From assembly GCA_905221605.1 (NCBI GenBank), contig CAJNDS010001613.1:72501-122500 (forward strand): a stretch of 50,000 nt of DNA, given 5' to 3'. The first letter of the stretch is position 1. Every line of letters begins with the position of its first letter. The notes beneath the pieces are model-generated. The model was not told the origin of the DNA, ran no database searches, and was given only the letters and a program-made list of their open reading frames with translations. This DNA is from Symbiodinium natans (taxonomy: Eukaryota; Sar; Dinophyceae; Suessiales; Symbiodiniaceae). Positions 10,195 to 20,092 of this stretch are shown here, in pieces. Position numbers and translations under genes: made by a program.

Positions 10195-10351
10195 CCTACT
10201 TGGAGGTTCATGGTACTTACTAACCACTTATAACTGTACTTATAACCCTACTTATAATCCCCCTAAAAGGCCTTATAGGGGTTATCCCAATTATAAGTAG
10301 GGTTATAAGCCCAGTTCTCAGTGGTTATTAAGTCCCATGGACCTCCAAGTA
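10195..10351. mobile_element. Family-4 inverted-repeat element, intact ends
   Basis: Ends CCTACTTGGAGGTTCATGG and its inverse CCATGGACCTCCAAGTA. The arms continue through ACTTATAACTG/CAGTTCTCAGTGG with a palindromic centre of CTTATAACCC/GGGTTATAAG. No coding capacity. Confidence 0.8.
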
Positions 10352-10528
10352 AACCCTGAACCCTGCCAACCCTAACCCTTTAAACCCTGGAGGCCCGCCC
10401 CTCTTGCCGCCGTAGGGTTTCGGGCGTTGTAATGTTAGCTAGGCTGGCCGGTTTTTTTCAAGCGTCGAAACATTTCTACAGGTAGGGGAAATACAAACCA
10501 TTGCAAGGTCGGCTGAGTTTATCTATAC

Positions 10529-10632
10529 ATGGGGGTTTACGAAAATAGGGGACCCCTAGAATAGACCCCAAATAATAGAATTCCCTTTTGAAGCGGACCC
10601 CAGCAAGGTACCCCAAAATCGGAAACCATATC
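10529..10632. mobile_element. Family-7 element
   Basis: Ends GGTTTACGAAAATAGGGG and CCCAAAATCGGAAACC, with internal AGACCCCAAATAATAGAATTCCC. Related copies: 23388-23455, 24207-24500, 32110-32212 and 47950-48100. Confidence 0.7.
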
Positions 10633-11130
10633 TATATCTTTTTGATCTAGGACAACTAGGGTTTAGGCTTTGTAGTTTGATATTGGGGGTTTAAACGGGG
10701 GCAAGTTAAGGTTTGTTCATGCGTCCGCCCCTTTCTTTCCCCGCCGCGGCGAAGCGACATCCAACATATAACCAACAAGTTAGGGTTCAGGGTTTAGGGT
10801 TTAGGGTTTAGGGTTTAGAGTTTAGAGTTTAGGGGTTAGGGTTTAGGGTTTAGGGTTTAGGTTTCAGCGTCTAGGGTTTAGGGTTTAGGGTTTAGGGTAT
10901 CCCAGGCCTCAGGTTAAAACTTGAGGCTTGCGTGTACGCTGTAGGGCCTTTAGGGAAAAGGCCCTGGACCCTAACCCTAAAACCTTTAACACGTTAACCC
11001 TAAATCCCAAACTCCAAATCCTGAACCGCAACATCAAGCGACGGTGTAGCCATGCTGCAAACACCTTTCCTCCAAGTCGTTTCACACAGCCATATATATA
11101 TATATATATATCAGGGTTTAGATTTTAGTT
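10633..11130. other. Unique DNA and telomere tracts, no gene assigned
   Basis: TTTAGGG arrays lie at 10780-10910, and a (TA)n run with a possible short exon upstream at 10928-11090. Nothing recognisable. Confidence 0.5.
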
Positions 11131-11132
11131 TT

Positions 11133-11205
11133 CACGGAGCTAAACCCTAAACCCTAAACCCTAAACCCTAAACCCTAAACCCTAAACCCCAAAACCCCAC
11201 GGAGC
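11133..11205 (-). repeat. CCCTAAA array between 8-bp direct repeats
   Basis: CACGGAGC at 11133-11140 and again at 11198-11205 flank seven CCCTAAA units. The right-hand copy begins a GC-rich, coding-like segment (11198-11290). The duplication is what staggered-break insertion of telomere repeats would give. Confidence 0.7.
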
Positions 11206-11299
11206 CTACATCTTCCGTCGAGTCCACATCGCCGCTCTCCGGAATCGCGCGGCCTCGTGGGGTCGCACTCGCACGCAATGCTCCAAGCTGTTTCGGGTT

Positions 11300-11640
11300 T
11301 GTAAGGGTTTAGGGTTTAGGGTTTGGGGTTTAGGGTTTAGGGTCTAGGGTTTATAGGGTTTATAGGGTTTATAGGGTTTATAGGGTTTATAGGGTTTATA
11401 GGGTTTATAGGGTTTAGGGTTTAGGGTTTAGGGATTAGGGTTTAGGGTTTATAGGGTTTATAGGGCTTATAGGGCTTATATATAGGGCTTCTAGGGCTTA
11501 TGGGGCGTATGGGGTTTTTAGGGTTTATAGGGCTTACGGGGTTTACAGGGTTTAGAGGGCTTATAGGGCTTATAGGGCTTGTAGGGTTTATAGGGTTTAT
11601 AGGGCTTATACGATTTATAGGGTTTAGGGCTTTGGGTTTA
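11300..11640 (+). repeat. TTTAGGG and (TTTATAGGG)n 9-mer array
   Basis: Starts as TTTAGGG, becomes a regular TTTATAGGG 9-mer, then degenerates to GGGCTTATAGG. The long open frames across it (PINPISP- or GFIGFIGL-like) are repeat artefacts. Confidence 0.95.
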
Positions 11641-11784
11641 GGGCAAGCATGCATTACAAGGGTGGGTGCAAAGTTCTTGTGCAGCACCCCCCAAGCTTAA
11701 CACACACTTGATGCTACCCGATCATAGGCGATCATCGCCGTAAGCCGGTGTAAGCACCGAAAACTCAGCGCGCACGCACGCCCG

Positions 11785-12032
11785 TACACACACTCACACA
11801 AACACAAACACAGTCGCAGACAGACACACAGACACGCAGACACACAGACACACAGACACACAGACACACAGACACACAGACTCAGACTCAGACACAGACA
11901 CAGACACAGAGACACAGAGACACAGAGACACAGAGACACAGAGACACAGAGACACAGAGACACAGAGACACACAGACGCACAGACACACAGACACACAGA
12001 CACACAGACACACAGACACACACACACACACA
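11785..12032. repeat. (CA)n/(GACACA)n microsatellite
   Basis: CACAGA- and CACAGAGA-type units. The minus-strand CVCVCV open frames are artefacts. Confidence 0.95.
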
Positions 12033-12034
12033 CC

Positions 12035-12247
12035 AAATGATGTTTGAGAGGGCTAGGCCTACCCTCCCCAAGCTTCCAGCCTTTCAAGAACTCGCCCAAG
12101 ACTCCAGCCCAAGCGCCTGGGTGTGGGGCTTGTGGATTTTGAGGGTTTGAGGAATAAACCTTGTAGGTTGGCTGAGTTTTCTGGTATAGCTGGGCCCAAT
12201 GTTTTGGGGTTTGTCGATGCTCCAATTCGAGTTTGGGATCCTTTTTC
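12035..12247 (-). CDS. Candidate exon, unknown product
   Basis: Minus-strand frame [20 protein letters not shown]... runs about 70 codons to [14 protein letters not shown] before entering the microsatellite. Composition resembles protein. No domain recognised. The microsatellite would then be intron. Confidence 0.36.
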
Positions 12248-12249
12248 AA

Positions 12250-13320
12250 GGTTTAGGGTCTAGGGTTCTGAAGCAACCCACGCCCTTGTGTCCCTGCAGC
12301 TGCTATTTGATTGGTGGTGGCATGCCATGTGCGCGGGAGAGTTTGTGCCTAGCATGGCCCCTGACGCGAACATGTCCCTGACGAAGTGTTGTGCACCTTG
12401 GGTAAGACTATCAAAATGCCATTGCCCCGAAGCTCGGCACCTCAAGGTGTGGGGTGCTTGGGTGTTCATGTGTGCTGGCCACTGTCTGTTGCTTCTACTT
12501 TGAGCTTCATACTTACACGCCATGCCCTCTTCTGAGGGCGGCGCAAAACAACTTAGTTGTTCGGGCGGACTGGAGGCTTCGGAGGTTTGGGGGTTTCGGG
12601 CGTAGGGTTTAGTGATTACTCAGAGCTTCAAGGCCCGGGGCACTCCAGCTGGATGGGTGACCCCACTGGTCACATCGATCGTCAAAGAGCCGCACACTCT
12701 TCGCGAGGAACTTCCTCGGTTCTGACCCTCAACTGATCTTCCAGGCTCGACAGTATTTTGGCCACTTCAGCTTGGGTGCTTAGAATTAGGTGCCATTGCA
12801 TGTCTTGCATATGATATGCCTCAAGGGTTCCGAGGTCATCCTCAAAAAGGCGAAGAGCCCATGTGAGGGTTTAGGGTTTAGGGTTTAGGGTTTACGGTTT
12901 AGGGTTTAGGGTTTAGGGTTTGCCCGCCTATATAACCCAACCCTGGACGTCGATAGAGTTTTAGGGGGTTTAGGGTGCAGGGTTTAGGGTACCCTAAACC
13001 GTCTATTGTCTCGGGATTGCCCTAAGGAGCTCGATGGGTCTATACGTGCCTGTGCACCAGCGGCTTCATTGTATCAAGTCTGCGGTATGCTAGGATGGCC
13101 CTGAAATTCTGAAACTATGATCCTCTTAAACCAAGTAAGGGAAACCCTAAACCCTAAACTCAAAAATGTCCCTAGGGCCTACACAGTATGTTACTAGTTC
13201 TTCAAAGGATATCAGGGACAAGTGGGTGTAGGACGAAGAACCACCAAGCCATGCAAGCGCTTAAGAAGGGGCCTTGAATCCCTAAACCCTGAAGCAGAAA
13301 CCCTACAACCCCTAAACCCT
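12250..13320. other. Ambiguous unique DNA with short telomere tracts
   Basis: 12260-12523 is open and protein-like on both strands, so no call is made. TTTAGGG arrays lie at 12866-12918 and short ones near 12600, 12970 and 13145. 12620-12860 shows no clear frame. Confidence 0.4.
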
Positions 13321-13920
13321 AAACCCTAAACCCCAAACCCCCCAATGTCCAGGCTCTCAGCCACATCCTTCTGCTCCATCCAGGAAGCCGCGCCTGTGTT
13401 TCGGAGAAACTGAAGGTAGGTCTAGCTTTGGGGGGCAGGGGGGGGGCTTTTGAGAGGGTTTGCGGTGAGGCTTCATCAGGAGATTTAAGGGGTTTTGGGT
13501 CTCGGGACTCATGAACCCTAGACTTTCTTCTCCAACAAGCAAGGCAAACAAGGCTAAACTTTATTATTCCTACTACATAAGGAAGCCCAAACAGTTTAAA
13601 GTCCAACAATTGGCTAAGTAAGTAAATGCCCTAAACCCTGAACCCTTTTCGAAGCTGGACTTGCTGACAGCGAAACCCTAAAGCCTACAACCTTAGGGTT
13701 TCAGGGGGCTTAGGGGGGTTAGAATTTGAGGGGACGCCGAAATAGGGAGGCAAGGCAGGGGTTTTGGGTTTAGGGTTTAGGGTTTAGGGTTTAGGGTTTA
13801 GGGTTTAGGGTTTACGGTTTAGGGTGTAGGGTTTAGGGTCTAGGGTTTTTAGTTTAGGGTTTGGGGTGTAGGGTTCAGCGTTGAGAGTGTAGGGCTCAAA
13901 TGCAAGGCAACAAGGCATCC
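13321..13920. other. Ambiguous coding-like DNA and TTTAGGG array
   Basis: Minus-strand 13340-13600 is open in two frames (one Pro/Lys-rich, KAPPLPPKARPTFSF). 13765-13890 is TTTAGGG array. I cannot choose a frame. Confidence 0.35.
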
Positions 13921-13926
13921 AAAATG

Positions 13927-14608
13927 CTAAAGATCACCAACGCGAGGGCCGCGAACGATCGTCATTCCCAACGCTCTAAGCTCAGTATCTGGAGAACTCC
14001 CTTTGCCTAAACCTCTGGACTTCTCAACTTCTAACCCAAGCCTGAAGTCATAAACTCCGCAACCCAACATCCTGAGCCCATGAATCCCCAACTGGCCCCC
14101 CATGTACACCCCCCGAAGCTACCAGGACCCATGCAGATGTGATGCAGGAGCTCGTTCTCAGGGTTTGGGGCAGGGTAGGTGTCCAGCTTACTCGAAGGAT
14201 TGCTGGTCCGATACATCCAGCAAACCCAACCCCCCTCTCCCCCCCTCAGCATAACCTTCGTTGGACGTGAAGCCTCAACGACAACCTGACAACACACGCC
14301 CCCGCAAAACAACGACGACCCTACTTGCTACGGTGCTACGCGTCAGCCCACAACCGAGGTAGTGTGTACTATACTCCCCAGAGCAACATACTTTGTAGTC
14401 CTCCCGTAGTTGTTCTATAAATAAAAGTACGTACACAGTAAATAACAAACACAATGAATCCTAAGGGGGGCCTAGTGTAGGGTCCAAGGCCATTTAGAGA
14501 AAATCCAGGTGAGGAGGTTGGCGAGCAAGCTGCAAGCAAGGGGCCGACTTTCTCGTGCCATTCTTGCAGACCTCGGCAGCTCTGGTAGAACGCGTCATCG
14601 TCGCCCAC
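13927..14608 (-). CDS. Candidate multi-exon gene, unknown product
   Basis: Minus-strand segments: 14608-14470 (GDDDAFYQSCRGLQEWHEKV...), 14312-14110 (VVEASRPTKVMLRGGEGGWV...) and 14109-13927, which reads LGIHGLRMLGCGVYDFRLGL..., ends RGPRVGDL and stops at 13927. The second and third are in different frames that meet near 14105, so an intron or frameshift separates them. No recognised domain. AT-rich DNA with a possible TATA-like run lies at 14400-14450 between the first two. Confidence 0.42.
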
Positions 14609-14699
14609 AAAGTGCTTGCAGACCTTCAGGCCACATGTCGACGTCCCATGCCGATCCCCATCGAACTCCCAACCCGCAAGCCCTAAACCCTTTTCTGAA

Positions 14700-15400
14700 G
14701 CTAGACTCTTGATGAAACCCGTTTTGCAGAAACCCTAAACTCTAAACTCCCTAAACCCTAAACCCTAGTCTTGAAACCCATGCTTATTATGTCCCCTGAG
14801 GTGAGCCGCTGAGGGTCGAAAGCTCCAAGGGTCTCCAGGTTTTAGGGTCTAAGGGGTTTAGGATTTAGGGTTTAGGGTCTAAGGGCTTCTGAGCAAAGCA
14901 GCCCAAAACACTAGTACACCCTTTTGCATCTGGGCTCGCAGCAGTAGTCCCTAAACCTAGGCTCCAAACCCTAAACCCTAAACCCTAAACCTTCGCAACC
15001 CTCAAGCCCGATGACCCTAAACCCTAAACCCTAAACCCTAAACCCCAGCAATAGCAATAAGAACCTCATGATTGGCAATTTACTGCAAACTCACATCAGT
15101 CCATCTGTACCCAAAAATGGTAGTTTTATCCCACCAACCCTGAAAAGACTACTTGCTCAAGAACCACACAACAATCAAAGAACAAAAATCTTTGGCCGCA
15201 AAGGGAAGAACATTTTTATCTGTTTTTTCTTTCTTTTTTTTTTTGGGGGGGGGGGGGGGGGGGCGTTCTTGAGCAAATGGTTGTAGTTTCTACCCTAAAC
15301 CCTATATAAACCCTAAACCCTAATTCCAAAACCCTAAACCCTAAACCCTAAGCCCTAAGCCCTAAGCCCTACGACCTAAGCCCTAAGCCCTAAGCCCTAC
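14700..15400. other. Telomere tracts and element-rich DNA, no gene
   Basis: CCCTAAA tracts lie at 14750-14770, 14965-14990, 15012-15045 and 15295-15395 (the last with CCCTAAG variants). The 20-base block at 14924-14943 recurs at 18577-18596. A family-2 element is at 15149-15287. Confidence 0.6.
15149..15287. mobile_element. Family-2 element with internal poly-T/poly-G
   Basis: Ends CTACTTGCTCAAGAACC and GTTCTTGAGCAAATGGTTGTAG. The interior has a T run followed by about 20 G. Related copies: 21113-21226, 47524-47638 and 48892-48998. Confidence 0.7.
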
Positions 15401-15401
15401 C

Positions 15402-15475
15402 GTGTTGGTCGCCAGCCTTGTCGTGAGTGGTCAGCAGGGCTACCACGCGTGGGCCGAAAAGAGTGGAGAGCACCT
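15402..15475 (-). CDS. Candidate exon, unknown product
   Basis: Minus-strand AQQVLSTLFGPRVVALLTTH... lies between two telomere tracts. Looks amphipathic-helical. One alternative frame is also open. No family recognised. Confidence 0.33.
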
Positions 15476-15499
15476 GCTGGGCTCAACGCCCTGCGTAAT

Positions 15500-15742
15500 A
15501 AGGGTTTCAACCCTAAACCCTAAACTCCCTGAACCCTAAACCCTAAACCCTAAACCCTAAAACCCTAAAACCCTAAAACCCTGAAACCCTAAAACCCTAA
15601 AACCCTAAACCGTTTGAGGGCTTCTGGTTTTGGAGGGGCCTTGGGGCTCAAGGGCTTGAGTGCTTTGCCGCGCTGGAGCGCATGCAAGGTTCAGCACGCA
15701 AGCCCCCGGTGCAGTGGATGGGATTCAGGGCTTGGTTTGGTT
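15500..15742. other. CCCTAAA/CCCTAAAA tract and ambiguous segment
   Basis: 15510-15610 is repeat with CCCTAAAA 8-mers. 15615-15725 is open on both strands (plus: ECFAALERMQGSARKPPVQW). Confidence 0.4.
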
Positions 15743-15916
15743 TGGGGTTTAGGGTTTAGGGTTTAGGGTTTAGGGTTTATAGTTTAGGGTTTAGGGTTTA
15801 GGGTTTAGGGGTTAGGGTTTAGGGTTTAGGGCTTAGGGTTTAGGGTTTAGGGTTTAGGGTTTAGGGTTTAGGGTTTAGGGTTTAGGGTTTAGGGTTTAGG
15901 GTTTAGGGTTTAGGGC
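15743..15916 (+). repeat. TTTAGGG array, about 25 units
   Basis: One of the longest clean arrays in the window, with occasional variants (TTTATAG, GGGGTTAGGG). Confidence 0.95.
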
Positions 15917-16700
15917 AAGGAGGACTTCACCACCAGATGAACCCGAAAAGCATTTTTGGTTCACATACGGTTTTAGGGTTCATTTGGTCCCCAGGGTTTT
16001 CTGCATGCAGTACACACCTCACAACACAGCAAAGAAACCAACAAGGAAGCCAGGCAACTTCCACATCAGAAAACACCATGCGTGCCTTCTCTCGTTTCGG
16101 GATTCCCCACCTCCACAACACTTTGAGCCCTAAACCCTAAACCCTAAACCCTAAACCCTAAACCCTAAACCCTAGACCCTAGACCCTAAACCCTAGCCAC
16201 TTTTGCAAGCGGAGATCCAACAAAACCCCGTGAACCGGAAACCAGCGTGGGGGGTTTCTTGGAAGATGCCCGCCTTGGAAGCCGTCTTCCAGCGATTCTC
16301 CTGGCAAAGACGCACCAGAAACCCTCAACCACTCAAGGAAAGCACATCTGGCCACTTCGGTTTCTTGGTGATACCATTATCAGGCGGCCCCTAACACCCA
16401 AAAAGAAGCCACAACTTTGAGAACTGGCCATCTTTCTTTCCAATGACTTGCAACAACGCCAGGGCTGCGGCAAGGCATCGGACGGAGGGACGACACTCTG
16501 TATACATGCATGCATGCACTCAAGCACCATACACTCAGACATTACGTGCATGACACCGCGTCGCCTTCGCCTACCTTGCATCGTATCGCATCTCGCATCG
16601 CCTTGCTTTGCTTGCGTGCGATGTGCATACATTTATATAGTCCATACATATACTTGTCAACTTGTGTGTGTGTGGAAATGAGTACAGACAGGGAGCTATA
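15917..16700. other. Two ambiguous coding-like segments, CCCTAAA array between
   Basis: 15930-16125 and 16203-16490 have long open frames on both strands, so I cannot choose. The CCCTAAA array is at 16128-16197. 16500-16640 holds CATGCATG-type simple sequence. Confidence 0.4.
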
Positions 16701-16704
16701 GATA

Positions 16705-16862
16705 GACAACTTGAGACCGGCGCAGAAGCGCGGTCCTGCTTCTTCTTGTTGCTGCTGGAGGCATCTTGCCATGGCCAAATCTGCTCGTCGTCGATGATGC
16801 GAAAGAGCTTCTCAGACCTGGGGCAGGAGCGGTTCTGAGTCGTGAATGAGGGAGTGAGGACG
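16705..16862 (-). CDS. Candidate exon, unknown product
   Basis: Minus-strand frame contains CPRSEKLFRIIDDEQIWPWQ then DASSSNKKKQDRASAPVSS, a globular-looking segment followed by a polar linker. No domain recognised. The frame stays open into simple sequence at 16680, where a splice or terminus must lie. Confidence 0.42.
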
Positions 16863-17059
16863 ATATATCCCCCTAAGTATACTCTCAATAAGGCGCTACA
16901 TTTCCCTCCCCTACTCAGAACCAGGGGTGGGGCAGTTGCAAAAGGCCTATGGCTTGGGACCTAGGGTCTTCGCGGCGGCAAGAAGCCCCTCCTCGTTACT
17001 AAAGAAAAGGTTGAATCGAGTAGTAAGCGGAGGCAGTCTCCCTACACCACACACATCAC

Positions 17060-17166
17060 CTGGTAGCCCAGTAAACATATTACAATAAGGGCACCCCTTT
17101 TGGGGTAGGTTACTTTATAAGGGAACCCAGGACCAAAACAAGGGTAAAGGGTACCACAGGGCTACC
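17060..17166 (+). mobile_element. Family-1 introner-like element
   Basis: CCTGGTAGCCCAGT...CCACAGGGCTACC with the family interior (ATTACAATAAGGGCACCCC, GGGTAAAGGGTACC). No exact 4-bp duplication at this copy, so its edges are eroded. Confidence 0.7.
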
Positions 17167-17364
17167 GCAAATCATCAGCATGACCCTCAGGAGGACAGGT
17201 GCTACTCACTCCCCAGAGCATCCATTCTTCCATCCACAAGTGTCAAGCCGAAGAAACATGGCATTCACCACAACAGGAGGTGCGTTCAGTTCTGGTACAC
17301 TGGTAACAAGAACAGATGTAACAAAAAAACAAAGCTGTCGCTGTAGGGTTTCAGGTTTCAGATG

Positions 17365-17726
17365 AAGCACCAAAATCGTTCTTCGAACTCCGGCCGGCAA
17401 ATGCTTCCACACTGCAACCGTAAACAGCAAGCAACACAGCAATCCGGACATGCGAGTTCCAACCAGACCCTAGACAGGAAGCCCTACTCAAAAGTGTTGA
17501 AACTTCAACCATGGCAGAAATGGTTCGAAGCAAGCTAGAAGCCAACAGCTCGAAGAAGCCATGTCTGCACTTTGATAAGGGTTGCCCCCTGAACTCTAAA
17601 CCCTGAACCCTGAACCCGAAACCCCAAACTCCCCAACACGTCAACCTCGCGCCAAAGCGATGGGGCGCACCATTCTGGCAGGGACTCGCTGACCATCTCC
17701 TTCAATCCTCTACGATGCTTGGAGGT
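17365..17726 (-). CDS. Candidate two-exon gene segment, unknown product
   Basis: Minus-strand 17726-17640 reads RRGLKEMVSESLPEWCAPSL..., and 17590-17365 reads CRHGFFELLASSLLRTISAM..., with a hydrophobic stretch VRIAVLLAVYGCSV that could be one membrane span. CCCTGAA-like repeats (17590-17625) separate them. A further minus-strand stretch at 17330-17210 (ELNAPPVVVNAMFLRLDTCG) may continue it. No family recognised; the joins are not determined. Confidence 0.38.
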
Positions 17727-17729
17727 TCA

Positions 17730-18365
17730 GGGAGCTAGAAGGTTTAGGGCCTAGAGTTTAGGGTTTAGGGTTTGGGCTAGGATGGCCTTGAAAACTGTCT
17801 GACAAAGTACTCCTGAATATGGCAAAATCTCACAAGGACCTGCCTAGCTCACACGCACAAGGCAGGCAGGCATTCAACAGGGTTATTGGGGCTTACGGTA
17901 GGACTTACAGCGCAATTATCCCTGTAGGTTTACAGCCCCTTAAGTACCCCAGCATGGCTCCAATGGCGGTTGTAAGGCCCACAGACCCTCAACCCTAAAA
18001 CTCTACACCCTGAGCTGGTTTCAGGCCCGAAGCCCTAAACCCTAAACCCTACTGTAAACCCTAAACCTTAAACCCTAAACCCTAAACCCTAAACACTACG
18101 GCCCTGTTAAAAGTGCAAGCTTCTTCACGTCACGGAGGAGGGGGCCCATACATAGTCGCTATCGACCTTGACCCCAACGCTGCATGTGGGTAGTGGTTTA
18201 GGGTTTAGGGAAAAGGGTTTGGTTCTCGAATTAGGGCCTGACTGTAAAAAATGGTGCCGTACGATATATAGGAGCCAAAAGGGGGCCCGAATTGAGACTA
18301 AAAACCCTAATCCCTAAACCCTAAACCCTAAACCCTAAACCCTAAACCCTAAACCCTAAGCCCTA
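17730..18365. other. Telomere tracts and short ambiguous segments
   Basis: CCCTAAA tracts at 18035-18090 and 18300-18360. 17880-17980 contains a palindromic TTACAG/CTGTAGG element fragment. 18120-18195 minus strand (CSVGVKVDSDYVWAPSS) is a possible small exon. Confidence 0.4.
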
Positions 18366-18481
18366 CTCGCCAGCCTTTCCAGCATTTCTGACGAGGTTCT
18401 TTTCGTGTCCTCTGCGCCTGCAAGGACCTTCAGCTCCGCGTTGCACGTGAAGCCGAAGCCTGGTACTGGGAACTTAGAGCA
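18366..18481 (-). CDS. Candidate exon, unknown product
   Basis: Minus-strand CSKFPVPGFGFTCNAELKVL..., ending SSEMLERL. The plus strand is also open, so confidence is limited. Telomere tracts flank both sides. Confidence 0.33.
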
Positions 18482-18608
18482 CCTGAGGAAACAACACCCT
18501 AAACCCTAAACCCTAAACACCAAGCCCCAAACCCCAAACCCTAAATCATAAACCCAAAATCATGAATCCTAAACCCTTGCATCTGGGCTCGCAGCATAGA
18601 CCCTAGAC

Positions 18609-18880
18609 CCTACTTGGAGGTTCATGGTACTTATTAACCAATTACCACTGCACATATAACCCACTCATAAGCCCCTAAGTGCCCTAATATGATTCGAAGT
18701 ACTGCTCTTAGTAGCCCAGTAGCCATCTTATAATAAGGGCATCCTTTTGTTGGGTTGATCACTTTATAAGGGAACCCAGAAACCCCAAAAAGGGTAAAGG
18801 GTACCACTGGGCTACCAAGAGCTATATTAGGGTTTAGGGTTTAGGGTTTAGGGTTTAGGGTACCACGAACCTCCAAGTAG
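18609..18880. mobile_element. Family-4 element carrying a nested family-1 element and telomere repeats
   Basis: Outer ends CCTACTTGGAGGTTCATGG and ACCACGAACCTCCAAGTAG. A family-1 element sits inside at 18707-18819 (CTTAGTAGCCCAGT...ACTGGGCTACCAAG; flanks TGCT/AGCT, 3 of 4). TTTAGGG units follow at 18828-18860. The nesting shows family 1 and the telomere units arrived after family 4. Confidence 0.85.
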
Positions 18881-18886
18881 TGGGAG

Positions 18887-19830
18887 GCTTAAGCTTCAGG
18901 ATCCGGAGACTAAGGAGCTCCAAGCGGCTTTCGTCATTGCGGATGAGGAGGAACCTGTGGGGGGGGGGGGGGGGTTTAGGGTTTAGGGTTTAGGGTTTAG
19001 GGTTTAGGGTTTAGGGTTTAGGGTTTAGGGTTTAGGGTTTAGGGTTTGGGGTTTAGGGTTTAGGGTTGGGGGTTTAGGGTTTGGGGTTGGGGGTTTAGGG
19101 TTTGGGGTTTGGGGTTTTGGGGCGGGGGGGGGTGCAATTTCAGTGCTGGTCCTACTTGGAGGTTCACGGGAAAAGCGGGGTTGTGAGTAGGGGAACTAAA
19201 AGCAACTGCAGTGGAGCCGGCTATAACCTTATTTGGGCTCCTTTTAAGCCTACCCACAACTTGGCTGCACTTTGGAGGGTAGTCATAAATTTGATTTTTA
19301 GCCGGCTTATTGAGAAAACGAATAAACCCAAAACGGCTACGGAGCTACGGATCTAAAGTTAAAGTAAAGCACCACAAAGACCCTAACCCCTAAACCCTAA
19401 ACCCTAAACCCTAAACCCTAAACCCTAAACCCTAAACCCTAAACCCTAAACCTACTTATAAGTACCCATGAACCTTCAAGTAGGCCTTCGTCGCTCACAC
19501 TCGGACAAGATGGACCAGCCAGGCGAGGCACCGGGTTTAGCGATTCGGGTTGAGGGATCTACCTAGGGTTTAGGGTTTAGGGTTTAGGGTTTAGGGTTTA
19601 GGGTTTAGGGTTTAGGGCTTAGGGTTTAGGGTTTAGGGTTTAGGGTTTAGGGTTTAGGGTTTCGGGTTTCGGGTTTAGGGTTTCGGATTCGCCTCAAGCA
19701 CCGGCCACTTTTTGTAGTATCCAGGTGACACCCTCGACGTCCCAAAGGTGATCGCTTCTATCCAGAATACGGCCAGAGCATGGGTGGCCGATATCCCACA
19801 AACAAAGGAATTCAGCTTAAAGCACTATAA
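18887..19830 (+). CDS. Candidate plus-strand exons, unknown product
   Basis: 18887-18958 reads RLKLQDPETKELQAAFVIAD then EEEPVG, directly after the family-4 end CCAAGTAG, which gives an AG acceptor. 19484-19556 (SHSDKMDQPGEAPGLAIRVE) again follows a family-4 AAGTAG end. 19732-19830 follows TATCCAG and reads DTLDVPKVIASIQNTARAWV.... In the first and last the opposite strand is clearly poorer. The intervals between them are a TTTAGGG array plus a nested family-4 element, and another TTTAGGG array. Phases of the joins were not resolved, and I recognise no family. Confidence 0.42.
18967..19130 (+). repeat. TTTAGGG array with G-rich tail
   Basis: Follows a 16-G run at 18959. Ends in TTTGGGG variants. 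Confidence 0.95.
19151..19483. mobile_element. Family-4 element interrupted by family 5 and a CCCTAAA array
   Basis: Outer ends CCTACTTGGAGGTTCACGG and CCCATGAACCTTCAAGTAGG. Inside are a family-5 copy at 19260-19379 (CTTGGCTGCACT...CACCACAAAG) and a CCCTAAA array at 19385-19448. Confidence 0.8.
19563..19678 (+). repeat. TTTAGGG array
   Basis: About 16 units with TTTCGGG variants at the end, between two plus-strand candidate exons. Confidence 0.95.
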
Positions 19831-20092
19831 TATATGTATGTATATGTATATGTATGTATATAAATATAATATACATTTAGTAATACACATATGTAGATAG
19901 GGTTTAGGCTCTGTTGATGATAAGAAAGTCCTCCCCTATGCGCGCGCACGCGGGCGGAAGATTGGGCTCTCTAGCGCAAGAACTGTGGGAATGACACGAG
20001 GGCCGCCGGAAATCCCATGCCCACTTACCTCGAAGACCATATCTTATTCCGAAAATTCTGACTATTAGTTAAAATACTATTTCACTGTTTTA

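Noticed and set aside
11442-12249. PISP/GFIG-repeat and CVCVCV proteins
   Set aside because: Translations of TTTATAGGG and CACAGA repeats.
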